Source: Methylobacterium sp. DB0501 (GTDB taxonomy: Bacteria; Pseudomonadota; Alphaproteobacteria; Rhizobiales; Beijerinckiaceae). From it: 64,000 bases of DNA. Shown here in pieces: positions 47,304 to 59,024 of this stretch. The stretch is taken from positions 62,001 to 126,000 of the forward strand of contig NZ_JAAKGV010000009.1 of assembly GCF_011043735.1 (NCBI RefSeq). The letters are read 5' to 3'. The notes under the pieces are model-generated. The model ran no database searches and was not told where the DNA came from. It saw only the letters and a list, made by a program, of their open reading frames with translations. The first letter of the stretch is position 1, and each line of letters starts with the position of its first letter. A program made the translations under genes and the position numbers.

Positions 47304-47690
47304 TCAATGCCCGCCATGCGAACTGCGCACGTCCCGCGGAGCATTCAGGATCTCGTTGAGGGAGGTGGCGACGTGCCGCGCCTCCTCGTCGGTGAGGCGG
47401 AGCTGGAACGGCGGCAGGCCGCCGGCCTGGAGCGCCACCACCGCCTGGCCCCGCTCGTCGGTGCCGACCTCGATCGCCGGGGAGGTCACGTCGAGCAACG
47501 CCGCCTCCTCGTCGCCGAGTTCGTCGACCTCGCCCTCGTCCGGCTCGTGCATGACCGTGAGGAGTTGGCCCACCGCGCGCACGAGGGCGCGGGCCGCGCT
47601 GGCATCCATGATGACCGCGGTGGCCTGGTCGTCCTTCTGGAACGAGAGCTGGATGTTGGAACCTTCGAGGGAAACCGAGATACCCGCCAT
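47304..47690 (-). CDS. conserved hypothetical protein, 128 residues
   Basis: A small acidic protein without signal peptide or membrane segments. It starts MAGISVSLEGSNIQLSFQKDDQAT and has a beta-rich pattern, an acidic middle (EPDEGEVDELGDEEAALLD) and a C-terminal helix, ending in HGGH. The frame shows strong GC3 and ends at the terminator. Its ribosome site is weak. Family not recognised. Location suggests a stress-related role. Confidence 0.65.
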   Translation of the reverse strand: MAGISVSLEGSNIQLSFQKDDQATAVIMDASAARALVRAVGQLLTVMHEPDEGEVDELGDEEAALLDVTSPAIEVGTDERGQAVVALQAGGLPPFQLRLTDEEARHVATSLNEILNAPRDVRSSHGGH

Positions 47691-47782
47691 GGAGCGTCCG
47701 ACACTGTACGATATCGCCCGTATATGGGAGCAATCTGCCGGGCGCGACAGGGAAATCCACGCAGGGCGGCCCCGCATCCGCC

Positions 47783-47808
47783 GAAACGCCCCGGCATCGC
47801 CGGGCGTT
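47783..47808 (+). promoter_or_regulatory. weak EcfG-like promoter candidate before the DUF6496 gene
   Basis: GAAAC, 17 nt, CGTT. One mismatch in the -35 (GGAAC) and spacing longer by one than the other copies. It lies 42 bp upstream of the DUF6496 start. Confidence 0.3.
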
Positions 47809-47850
47809 GACCGGGTGTGACGGGCGCAGTCGCGCCCCCGAACCGAGCGG

Positions 47851-48234
47851 ATGACGCCCATGGCCGCACCCAAAAGCTCCGCAGGCGAGAAACCCACGGG
47901 CAAGAGCCCCGCGCACAAGCCCCCGACCGACGCCCAGAAGGGCACGATCGCCCGGGTGATGCACGAGTTCAAGGAAGGCGAGCTGGAGCGCAGCGACGGC
48001 GAACCGGTCACCGACCGCCGCCAAGCCATCGCCATCGCGCTGCGCGAGGCCGGCGCCTCGAACCGGGAGAGCCCGGCCGACAACCGGGCGAATTTCCGTC
48101 GCACCCGGACCAAGGAGCGCGACACGCGGTCCCAGGCGACCCGCGCCGCGCTCTACGACGAGGCGAAGCGCCGCGCCATCAAGGGCCGCTCGCGCATGAG
48201 CCGGGGTGAACTGGAGCAGGCCCTCAACCGTTGA
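47851..48234 (+). CDS. DUF6496 domain-containing protein with SAP/Rho_N-like C-terminus
   Basis: A 127-residue basic protein. After a Lys/Ser/Pro leader, residues about 28-72 match the DUF6496 pattern (QKGTIARVMHEFKEGELERS ... RRQAIAIALREAG). The end (TRAALYDEAKRRAIKGRSRMSRGELEQAL) resembles the Rho_N/SAP helix-extension-helix fold seen in nucleic-acid-binding proteins. It could bind DNA under stress. Two in-frame starts (47851, 47860) are possible. It is followed 36 bp later by a small gene, likely cotranscribed. Confidence 0.8.
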   Translation: MTPMAAPKSSAGEKPTGKSPAHKPPTDAQKGTIARVMHEFKEGELERSDGEPVTDRRQAIAIALREAGASNRESPADNRANFRRTRTKERDTRSQATRAALYDEAKRRAIKGRSRMSRGELEQALNR

Positions 48235-48270
48235 GCGCGCTCAGTCTCGGAATATCGCCCGGAGCGCCGC

Positions 48271-48477
48271 ATGACCTCGAAGCAGCCCAAGACCACCACG
48301 CCGACCGACGCCGACCTGAAGGGCAATCCCGGCATCGGCACCTCGAAGGGCATGACGATGTCCGGCGGCGCCCCCGAGGATCTCGCCGGAGCCAATACCG
48401 ACGAGGGCGACGTGGCCAACGACACCACGGCGCAAGGCGGGATCGACCCCAACCAGCGCGGGCGCACCAACCGCTGA
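48271..48477 (+). CDS. small hydrophilic hypothetical protein
   Basis: A 68-residue polar, Gly/Thr/Asp-rich protein without hydrophobic segments; probably disordered. CGGAGC precedes the ATG. Its position 36 bp behind the DUF6496 gene suggests an operon. Family not recognised. Confidence 0.6.
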   Translation: MTSKQPKTTTPTDADLKGNPGIGTSKGMTMSGGAPEDLAGANTDEGDVANDTTAQGGIDPNQRGRTNR

Positions 48478-48702
48478 CACGCGGCGGGCGCGTAGATGAT
48501 GGCCGTCCTGCCTTGTTCCGGCCAGACTGGCTTCCTACATGGGGGTCAGCGGCAACGGGCGGGCGGCCTCGGGCGTTGGGTCCCGGGAGGGATTTCCGAA
48601 CCCAGACGCGAAGCCAACCCCCGGACAATTGGCGCCGTCGCGCCGTGTGGCCCTCATGCGAGGGCCGTCCGCTGCGACTTCTAACGAGACGAGGACGACC
48701 GC

Positions 48703-48915
48703 GTGAATACTGGTACTGTCAAGTGGTTCAACGACCAGAAGGGCTTCGGCTTCATCCAGCCGGATAACGGGGGCAAGGACGTGTTCGTCCACATCTCCGC
48801 GGTGGAGCGGGCTGGCCTGCGCGGCCTCGTCGAGGGCCAGAAGGTCTCCTACGAGTTGCAGGCCGACCGGCGCGACAGCACGAAGATGTCGGCCGTGAAC
48901 CTGCAGGTCGCCTGA
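48703..48915 (+). CDS. cold shock protein, CspA family
   Basis: A 70-residue single cold-shock domain that binds single-stranded RNA and DNA. RNP1 KGFGFIQ and RNP2 VFVHISA are intact. The start codon is GTG, behind GAGGACGACC. The 225 bp upstream contain no gene and could include a structured leader as in other csp genes. The sequence after the stop carries a perfect inverted repeat (48945-48969). Confidence 0.96.
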   Translation: MNTGTVKWFNDQKGFGFIQPDNGGKDVFVHISAVERAGLRGLVEGQKVSYELQADRRDSTKMSAVNLQVA

Positions 48916-48944
48916 GGGCGGCCTCCCGGCCCGGGGTTCATGAT

Positions 48945-48969
48945 ACCTTAACGATATTTCCGTTAAGGT
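48945..48969. repeat. AT-rich inverted repeat after the csp gene
   Basis: The 9-bp arms accttaacg and cgttaaggt flank the loop atatttc. No T-run follows, so it is not a standard terminator. It lies directly upstream of an EcfG-type promoter (48973-48997) and could be an operator or a csp 3' structure. Confidence 0.6.
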
Positions 48970-48972
48970 TAC

Positions 48973-48997
48973 GGAACCTCGGCCGCACTGGAGCGTT
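48973..48997 (+). promoter_or_regulatory. EcfG-type stress promoter
   Basis: GGAAC (48973-48977), 16 nt, CGTT (48994-48997): a perfect match to GGAAC-N16-CGTT. It lies about 100 bp upstream of the small gene at 49100. Confidence 0.7.
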
Positions 48998-49099
48998 GGC
49001 AGCCTGCGAGCTTGCCACCGCTCCGCCAGCGGCCACATGGCTGCCCGCCACGCACAGTCGCTCCCCCGGGAGCGCCGCAACGATAGAAGAAAAGACATC

Positions 49100-49324
49100 A
49101 TGTTGTTCGAGTTCACCCGGCGCGACGGCGCGCCTTCCGTCTTCAACGACGGCACGACCTTTCACGTCGACCAGATCAACCGCTACGGCGATACCGGCTC
49201 TACCGATGTGAGCCATCTGATCGACAAGAGCTACGGCTATCACTCCTCCCGCGAGCTGCGCTGGCATCTCGCCGAGCGCTTCGGCCTGACGCCGAGCGCG
49301 GTGGCCGTTCGCGAAGCCCATTAA
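49100..49324 (+). CDS. hypothetical protein, 74 residues
   Basis: A small soluble protein with a balanced composition (MLFEFTRRDGAPSVFNDGTTFHVDQINRYG...). The end looks like a helix-turn-helix-like segment (SRELRWHLAERFGLTPSAVAVREAH), which is only suggestive. AGAAGAAAAGA precedes the ATG. It sits behind a good EcfG-type promoter and before a terminator, so a monocistronic stress gene is likely. Family not recognised. Confidence 0.65.
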   Translation: MLFEFTRRDGAPSVFNDGTTFHVDQINRYGDTGSTDVSHLIDKSYGYHSSRELRWHLAERFGLTPSAVAVREAH

Positions 49325-49362
49325 GGCGTCGCGGGTCTCCTCTAGACCGCCGTCATCGTACG

Positions 49363-49395
49363 AGGCGGGCCGCGCGCGAGCGCGGACCCGCCTTT
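49363..49395 (+). terminator. terminator after the 74-residue gene
   Basis: A GC-rich stem (aggcggg-ccgcgc / gcgcgg-a-cccgcct, one bulge) with loop gcga and TTT. Placed 38 bp after the stop; it also lies just before the 3' end of the convergent exonuclease gene. Confidence 0.75.
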
Positions 49396-49414
49396 GTCGT
49401 GTCCGGGCCTGCCC

Positions 49415-50284
49415 TCATCCCGCCCGCAACAGCCCCGCCAGCATCGCCACATCCCCCGGATTGTCCGACAGCAGCGCGTCGATCTCGCCATTGGCCAGCG
49501 CCCGGACGTGCCGGCAATCGGGCCGGAACCGCGCCCCGGCGCAGGAGCAGCGCAGGCGCAGGCCCTCGCGGCCCTCGACCAGCCGCACGTCGTAGGGCGT
49601 GCCGGTGCTGCCCCGGACGATGAAGTGGAGGACCGGCGCCCGGGTGCGGCTCGGCGCCACACCGCGCAGCGCCCGCGCGGCGATGCCGTCCGTCGCGGGC
49701 GCCCCCTCCCCGGTCCGCTCGCGCACGAGCCCGAGGCGGCGGGCGAGGCTGGCGATGTCGGGCGCGCCCGCCTCCCGCATCACCGCCAGCGCGATCTCCG
49801 CGCAGGCATAGGCGTCCTCGCCGGCATCGTGGTGGCGAAACGTCACGCCGATGCGGGCGGCGAGCGACGACAGCCGGTAGGTTCCCTGGCCCTGCCCGCC
49901 CTCGCCGGGCCAGTGCCGCCGCGCAAGCTGCACCGTGCAGAGCGAGGCATAGGCCGGCTGCGGCAATCCGTAGGCGCGCAACGTCGCCGCGAGCACTCCG
50001 ACGTCGAAGCTCGCATTGTGGGCGAGCACCAGGCTGCCGGCGATCTCCGCCAGGAACGGCGCCATCGCCTCCGGGAAGCTCGGTGCCCGCTCCACGTCCC
50101 GCGGCCGGATGCCGTGGACCCGGATGTTGCCGGGCGAGAAGCGCATCTCGGCGGGCCGGATCAGCCGTGCCTCCCGCCGCACCACCCGGCCGCCCTCGAT
50201 CCAGGCGAGGCCGACGGCGCAGGGGCTGTCACGGCGCTCGTTGGCGGTCTCGAAGTCGATCGCGAGGGTGCGGGGGCTGGTCAT
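49415..50284 (-). CDS. DEDD 3'-5' exonuclease with C-terminal SWIM-like zinc motif
   Basis: A 289-residue protein. Residues 6-170 are a DnaQ-like exonuclease: Exo I LAIDFETAN (D, E), Exo II LAHNASFDVGVL (D) and Exo III HHDAGEDAYACAEIAL (H, D), so DEDDh. Residues about 215-289 are an added domain with CSC, 8 residues, CRH: the CxCxnCxH ligand pattern of SWIM zinc fingers, associated with DNA or protein binding. It starts 33 bp after the ligA stop and is probably cotranscribed with it, so a role in DNA repair is inferred. Confidence 0.85.
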   Translation of the reverse strand: MTSPRTLAIDFETANERRDSPCAVGLAWIEGGRVVRREARLIRPAEMRFSPGNIRVHGIRPRDVERAPSFPEAMAPFLAEIAGSLVLAHNASFDVGVLAATLRAYGLPQPAYASLCTVQLARRHWPGEGGQGQGTYRLSSLAARIGVTFRHHDAGEDAYACAEIALAVMREAGAPDIASLARRLGLVRERTGEGAPATDGIAARALRGVAPSRTRAPVLHFIVRGSTGTPYDVRLVEGREGLRLRCSCAGARFRPDCRHVRALANGEIDALLSDNPGDVAMLAGLLRAG

Positions 50285-50316
50285 CCCCGCGCTCTTCCCC
50301 GCGAAGACGCCGTTTT

Positions 50317-52902
<2,586 letters not shown>

Positions 52903-52965
52903 TTAACTCTGGCGTCGCCCTGGCCTTGTACATACATTTGTGCGCATCATGGGCGGGAGCAGCCT

Positions 52966-53243
52966 GTGCCGGTGGTCAACGTCGAGTGGGACGATGGCAA
53001 TCGGGTGAAGTGCCAGAAGCATGGCGTTTCGATCGCAGAGATCGAGGACGTGTTCCGTGGCCGGCTGCAGATCGCGCCCGACCTGAAGCATTCGGTGACG
53101 GAGCAGCGCCTGATCGCCATCGGGCGTACATCCGCCGGTCGATCTGTCTTCATCGCCTTCACGCTCAGGCGGTATGGCAGTGGATCCGGCCGATCGGCGC
53201 TCGGTACATGCATCGCAAAGAGGTTGCATCCTATGGTCATTAA
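52966..53243 (+). pseudogene. brnT: BrnT family toxin, frameshifted
   Basis: The N-terminal part reads as a BrnT RNase toxin (VEWDDGNRVKCQKHGVSIAEIEDVFRG ... KHSVTEQRLIAIGRT ... VFIAFTLR). After about 53165 the family's C-terminus (WIRPIGARYMHRKEVASYGH) continues only in another frame and ends at the stop at 53241-53243. One missing base near 53165-53180 explains this. The GTG start has GGGAG upstream. The original stop overlapped the antitoxin start, as in intact brnTA operons. The in-frame product would lack the conserved Arg/His end and be inactive. Confidence 0.75.
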
Positions 53244-53502
53244 GGTTCCGGAATTCAGCACCGACGACGAAGCTGAGATCTTCCTTGAGCAAGATCTGTC
53301 CGATCTCGATTTTTCGCAGTTCAGGCCAGTTTAGTTCGAGTTTGCCCCGAAGACGGAGCGTGTCAACATGCGCTTGCCCAAGGAACTGCTTGATGCCGTT
53401 AAGGCTTCAGCCTCACGGGAGGGAATGCCCTATCAGCGTTTCATCCGCCGAGCGCTCGAACTCGCCGTATCTCAGCCGGCAGAGGCCAAGCCTGAGCGCT
53501 GA
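53233..53502 (+). pseudogene. brnA: BrnA/CopG-like antitoxin with premature amber stop
   Basis: Eighty-nine codons from the ATG at 53233, with an in-frame TAG at 53332-53334. Before it: VPEFSTDDEAEIFLEQDLSDLDFSQFRP, typical of BrnA/CopG-like antitoxins. After it, in the same frame: FEFAPKTERVNMRLPKELLDAVKASASREGMPYQRFIRRALELAV, the ribbon-helix-helix DNA-binding domain. The TAG lies where CAG, CGG or similar would be expected. Unless suppressed, the DNA-binding part is not made from this start; an internal ATG at 53368 could restart. Confidence 0.8.
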
Positions 53503-53522
53503 GCCGCGATCCGGCGCCGACG

Positions 53523-53831
53523 TCAGAAGACCCGGACCGCCGAACGCTCGATACGCTCGCGCAACCGCGGATGCAGGCTGTCGCGCGTGGTCACGTCGAC
53601 CGCTTTTTCCAATTGGTCCTCGAGGAAGAGCTTGATGCCGACGAGGTCGAAGCCGTTGAAGCGGCTCTCGGGGTCGTCGTCGATGAACAGGTCGAGGTCG
53701 CTGACGGGCCGGGCTTCGTTCCGGGCGGTCGACCCGAACAGGTAGAGGGCGGTCGCGCCCATCGCCCGCACGCTGTCGGCATGCGCCTTGAGGTGGGAGA
53801 TGGCGTCGCCCTGGGTCATGGTGCCCATCAT
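53523..53831 (-). CDS. MNT-type nucleotidyltransferase
   Basis: A 102-residue minimal nucleotidyltransferase: LYLFGSTARNEARPVSDLDLFID has the GSx10DxD catalytic pattern, and a third acidic site may be in KAVDVTT. Proteins like this (MntA) often adenylylate or AMPylate toxins when paired with HEPN proteins, but no HEPN gene adjoins. Instead its ATG overlaps the stop of a P-loop kinase by 4 bp. A second start at 53819 is possible. Function unknown. Confidence 0.85.
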   Translation of the reverse strand: MMGTMTQGDAISHLKAHADSVRAMGATALYLFGSTARNEARPVSDLDLFIDDDPESRFNGFDLVGIKLFLEDQLEKAVDVTTRDSLHPRLRERIERSAVRVF

Positions 53832-54367
53832 ATGGCGCAGCCCGGCGGGACGCTACCGTCCGCGACCGGCGCTATGACCGCGTCCAAGGTGCGCAGGTCC
53901 CGCCGGCTGCGGACGATGAGAATCCGTCCGGAATACCCGGCCAGCTTGTCGAACAGCATCCTGCGCTCCGAGGCATAGTAATCTGCCGACCAGCAAAGCT
54001 CCTCGCGCACGGCCGTCAGCGTCCCCCTCGGGTTCGGGCCGCTTGCGAGGCGCCGGCCCGCGAAGCGGCGGAGGATGCGCGCGACGCTCCGCCAGCGCGG
54101 GACATCGAGGACGACGAAGAGGTCGGCGCGCTCCAGCGCCCCATCCGTCCACTTGAACTGCACGCCCTCGATGATCCAGGCCTCGGCCTGCACCACCCGG
54201 TCGAGGATCGCCGAGCGCTCTGCCGGTTCCCGCCTGCGGTCCGCGCCCGGATGCGGAACCCAGTGGATGTCGTCCAGGGAGTGGATCGGCAGGCCGGTGT
54301 GTCGGCTCAGGCTCCGGGCCAACGTCGTCTTGCCGCTGCCGGTCGGGCCGGTCACGAACACGCGCAT
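53828..54367 (-). CDS. P-loop nucleotide kinase, FlaR/adenylate-kinase-like
   Basis: A 179-residue P-loop NTPase. Walker A is GPTGSGKTT, followed by HSLDDIHWVPHPGADRR, the D(D/E)xHW-type segment of the FlaR topology-modulation family, then WIIEGVQFKWTD and DLFVVLDVPRWRSVARILRR (Walker-B-like and lid). No membrane segment. It is translationally coupled to a nucleotidyltransferase, which suggests that the two work together on a nucleotide or a modified protein. Confidence 0.85.
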   Translation of the reverse strand: MRVFVTGPTGSGKTTLARSLSRHTGLPIHSLDDIHWVPHPGADRRREPAERSAILDRVVQAEAWIIEGVQFKWTDGALERADLFVVLDVPRWRSVARILRRFAGRRLASGPNPRGTLTAVREELCWSADYYASERRMLFDKLAGYSGRILIVRSRRDLRTLDAVIAPVADGSVPPGCAI

Positions 54368-54438
54368 CGGCTTTCTTCCGTAGCGTCAGGAAGCGGGCAC
54401 GATAGTGCGAGTCCCGGCGCGAGGCCACAGGTCGCGCC

Positions 54439-55494
54439 TCAGGCGGCCGCCGCGCGCTTGCCGATCAGCCGCGCCTTCCACCCGAGGGCCGGCCGCTCGA
54501 CGAAGCGCCAGGACAAGGCCGCCACGGCGAGGGTGAGGACCAGCGACGGCCCGAGCAGCATTGAGGCCGAGGCTCCGGGGAACAGGGCGTGCAGGCTCTG
54601 CTGCACCGGCCAGCCATAGAGGTAGGTGCCGTAGGACAGGTCGGCCCGCGGATCGAGGGCCGGGTGGCGGATCGGGGGGCTCAGCCCGAGGCACAGCACA
54701 CCGTAGGCCTCGGCGAGGAACAGCACCGGCGGGAACAGGGCGCTGCCGTGGGCGAGCCAGGCCAGGACGAAGAGGGCGAGCGCCAGGGGCCAGCTCAGGC
54801 GCGCCCGGTCGGCATAGAGGAAGAGGGCGGCACCGGTGGCGAAGATCAGCGGCAGGCGTAACGACGTTTCGAGCGCCTTCGGCATCTCGCCCGCCCGCAG
54901 GCCGGCGACGGCCAGGGCCACCGCGAGGCCGGCGACCAGGAGCGGGCAGAGCCAGCGCCAGCGGAGCGTGCCGAGGAGCCCCGCCGCCAGCAGGCCGAGA
55001 TAGCACAGGACCTCGTATTTCAGGGTCCAGACCGTCCCCATCGGGAAGCGGAACGGGTTTTCCGAGAACACCCCCGGCAGGGCGGCATTGCTCTTGAAGG
55101 TCGTAAGGGTGCCCTGGATGAACCGCCACAGCCCCGGATCGCTCCAGTAGGCGGACAGGGACAGGGTCGTCATCAGGCTGCCGAGGCCGAGCGCCACGGC
55201 GAGCGTCGCCGCGACCAGCCCGGGAGCGATGCGAAGCGCCCGGGCGACCACGTAGTCGCGGGTGCCGCGGCGCATCAGGCTCATCGTCACGAGGAAGCCC
55301 GAGACGGCGAAGAAGCCGTTCACCGCGTGCTCGCCCAGCGTGTAGCCGGTGAGGCGCGTCAGCGGCTCGTCGAGGAGGGCGCCGGTGGTGACGCTGAAGG
55401 CGTGCGAGACCACGACGAGGAGCGCGAGCGCCAGCCGCACCGCCCCGAAGGCGTTGTGCGGCCGCTCGAGGCCGGCGGCGAAGGTCCGCGTCAC
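54439..55494 (-). CDS. acyltransferase family 3 (OafB/ExoZ-like) membrane protein
   Basis: A 351-residue integral membrane O-acyltransferase with about ten hydrophobic segments. Family signatures include FGAVRLALALLVVVSHAF with the catalytic His, GFFAVSGFLVTMSLMRRGTRDYVVARALRIAPGL, WTLKYEVLCYLGLL and LSYGTYLYGWPVQQSL. It probably acetylates a surface sugar. It overlaps the glycosyltransferase gene by 4 bp (ATGA), supporting a role in surface glycan decoration. Confidence 0.9.
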   Translation of the reverse strand: MTRTFAAGLERPHNAFGAVRLALALLVVVSHAFSVTTGALLDEPLTRLTGYTLGEHAVNGFFAVSGFLVTMSLMRRGTRDYVVARALRIAPGLVAATLAVALGLGSLMTTLSLSAYWSDPGLWRFIQGTLTTFKSNAALPGVFSENPFRFPMGTVWTLKYEVLCYLGLLAAGLLGTLRWRWLCPLLVAGLAVALAVAGLRAGEMPKALETSLRLPLIFATGAALFLYADRARLSWPLALALFVLAWLAHGSALFPPVLFLAEAYGVLCLGLSPPIRHPALDPRADLSYGTYLYGWPVQQSLHALFPGASASMLLGPSLVLTLAVAALSWRFVERPALGWKARLIGKRAAAA

Positions 55495-56396
55495 GCGCCG
55501 GCCTCCGGGGCACGAAGAGGAGAGTCCTCGGCGAGCCCTTCCCGCGCCAGTGCCGAGCGCCCCTGCCGCGCCGCCCAGGCCCCGGCGACCGAGCCGCCGT
55601 AGCGCTCGAGGCCGGAGCGGCGGAAGGCCAGGCCGGCGAGAAGCGCCTTCACGCCGTTCTTCGCCAGCATCGCACCCGTGGGGTCGGGCAGGCCGTATTT
55701 GCGCGAGACATAAGACCGCGACCAGGCCTGGTGCCAGCGCGCGCGGCGCACCCGGCCGGGCTCCGGCGCGCTCGACGCGCCCCGCCCGTGCAGCGCCACC
55801 GCGCCGTGGACGTGGATGAGCGCCCTGCCCGCATCGGCGATCCGGCGGCAGAGGTCGTCGTCTTCGTAGAACAGGAAGATGTTCGGATCGAACCCGCCGA
55901 GCGACAGGAAGAGGTCGCGCCGCACCATCAGGCAGGCGCCGGACAGGAACGGCGCGCAGGCATCGCCGTCGGGCGGGTGCAGGCGCCCGCCCGGATTGGT
56001 GAGGTAGGGCGCGAGCAGCGAGCGCGGTTGGTAGAAGTAGCGCCCGTCGGGCTCGACGATGCGGGGGGCGAACAAGCCCGCATCCGGATAGGCGGCGGCC
56101 GCCGCGAGCAGTGCGTCGGCGGCACCCGGCTGAAGCTCGACGTCGGGATTGACGATCAGCGCGTACTCGGCCCGCCCCGCCGCCCAGATCCCGGCATTGT
56201 TGCCCCGGCCGTAGCCCTCGTTGCGCGGCAGCCGCAGCACCCGCGCGCCCAATCGGGCGGCGAGGTCCGCCGAGCCGTCGCGGCTGGCATTGTCGACGAC
56301 GAGCGCCGGCACGTGCTCGCGGGCGAGCGCCGCGAGGCAGGCCGGCAGCACGCCGGCACTGTCATGCGCGACGACGACCGCGACGAGACCGGGCAC
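55491..56396 (-). CDS. GT2 family glycosyltransferase
   Basis: A 301-residue glycosyltransferase. VAVVVAHDSAGVLPACLAAL and VVDNASRDGSADLAARL are the nucleotide-binding start. VNPDVELQPGA carries the DxD-like metal site, and FLFYEDDDLCRRIADAG the acceptor/base region (ED). It resembles rhamnosyltransferases of surface polysaccharides. The GTG start lies 9 bp after the aspS stop, so it is probably cotranscribed with aspS, an unusual partner. Confidence 0.9.
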   Translation of the reverse strand: MPGLVAVVVAHDSAGVLPACLAALAREHVPALVVDNASRDGSADLAARLGARVLRLPRNEGYGRGNNAGIWAAGRAEYALIVNPDVELQPGAADALLAAAAAYPDAGLFAPRIVEPDGRYFYQPRSLLAPYLTNPGGRLHPPDGDACAPFLSGACLMVRRDLFLSLGGFDPNIFLFYEDDDLCRRIADAGRALIHVHGAVALHGRGASSAPEPGRVRRARWHQAWSRSYVSRKYGLPDPTGAMLAKNGVKALLAGLAFRRSGLERYGGSVAGAWAARQGRSALAREGLAEDSPLRAPEAGA

Positions 56397-56405
56397 CGGC
56401 GCCGA

Positions 56406-58352
<1,947 letters not shown>

Positions 58353-58387
58353 TCAAGCGCGGGGCCGCGGCGCAGGTGCGTCCACCC

Positions 58388-58416
58388 TTGTGGAACAAAC
58401 AACGAACAATTATATT
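58388..58416 (+). promoter_or_regulatory. sigma-70 promoter of the WYL-like gene
   Basis: TTGTGG, 17 nt, TATATT in an unusually AT-rich stretch. Six nucleotides separate the -10 from an ATG at 58423, so an RNA starting 7 nt downstream of the -10 would begin at that ATG and be leaderless. Confidence 0.65.
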
Positions 58417-58545
58417 ATCCCTATGGATCAGCACAGCTTTTTCGGCTCCCGCGAGCCGCATCCGGAGACCTTGTCCGACCCCCTGCCCGATCCGCCCCGG
58501 GACGCGCCCGCGGTGAGCCGGGCAGCGCAACCGGAGGCCGGCGCC

Positions 58546-58938
58546 ATGTCTGCCGATCATCACGATGCATTCGTCGAGCGCCAGGAGGGCGCCTGGCGGG
58601 TCCTGCCGATCGAGGGCCGGTTCGAACTCGTCTACGAGGACGGCAACGGCGCCTGGAGCGTGCGCCGGCTGCAGGCGCGCGAGCTGAAGATCGGCCCCGG
58701 CCGGGTGCTGGTCGGCGGCGCCGACCGGGACCGGGACGGCTACCGGGGCTTCCGCGCCGACCGCATCCATCGCCTGACCGACCGCGACACCGGCGAGCGG
58801 GTCGAGCGCAACATCCTCGACTGGCTCACCCGCCGGGCGGAAGGCACGCGGCGGGCCCGGGCTGCGGCCCTGCGCAAGGCAGCCGGGATCGCAGCCAGGA
58901 GAGCGGCACGGACCGGCGACGGCTCCCGCGCGGCGTGA
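58546..58938 (+). CDS. WYL-domain-like small protein
   Basis: A 130-residue soluble protein. The central part (FELVYEDGNGAWSVRRLQARELKIG ... FRADRIHRLTDRDTGERV) resembles the beta-rich WYL ligand-sensing domain, without a DNA-binding domain. A basic Arg/Ala tail follows. The ATG at 58546 has GGAGG 8 nt upstream. An in-frame ATG at 58423 (product 171 residues) has no ribosome site but lies right where the promoter at 58388 would start a leaderless RNA. Either start is possible. Confidence 0.65.
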   Translation: MSADHHDAFVERQEGAWRVLPIEGRFELVYEDGNGAWSVRRLQARELKIGPGRVLVGGADRDRDGYRGFRADRIHRLTDRDTGERVERNILDWLTRRAEGTRRARAAALRKAAGIAARRAARTGDGSRAA

Positions 58939-59024
58939 TTTTCGGTTCACACGCCGCCCAATCCCCATAACTCACGCTGCCGGTCTCTCGCCCTCGGCGT
59001 CCGGCTCCGCTATAGCCGGACGTC

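Noticed and set aside
48948..48966. TTAA...TTAA as a CtrA site
   Set aside because: The half-sites are 11 nt apart instead of 7; the pattern is explained by the inverted repeat.
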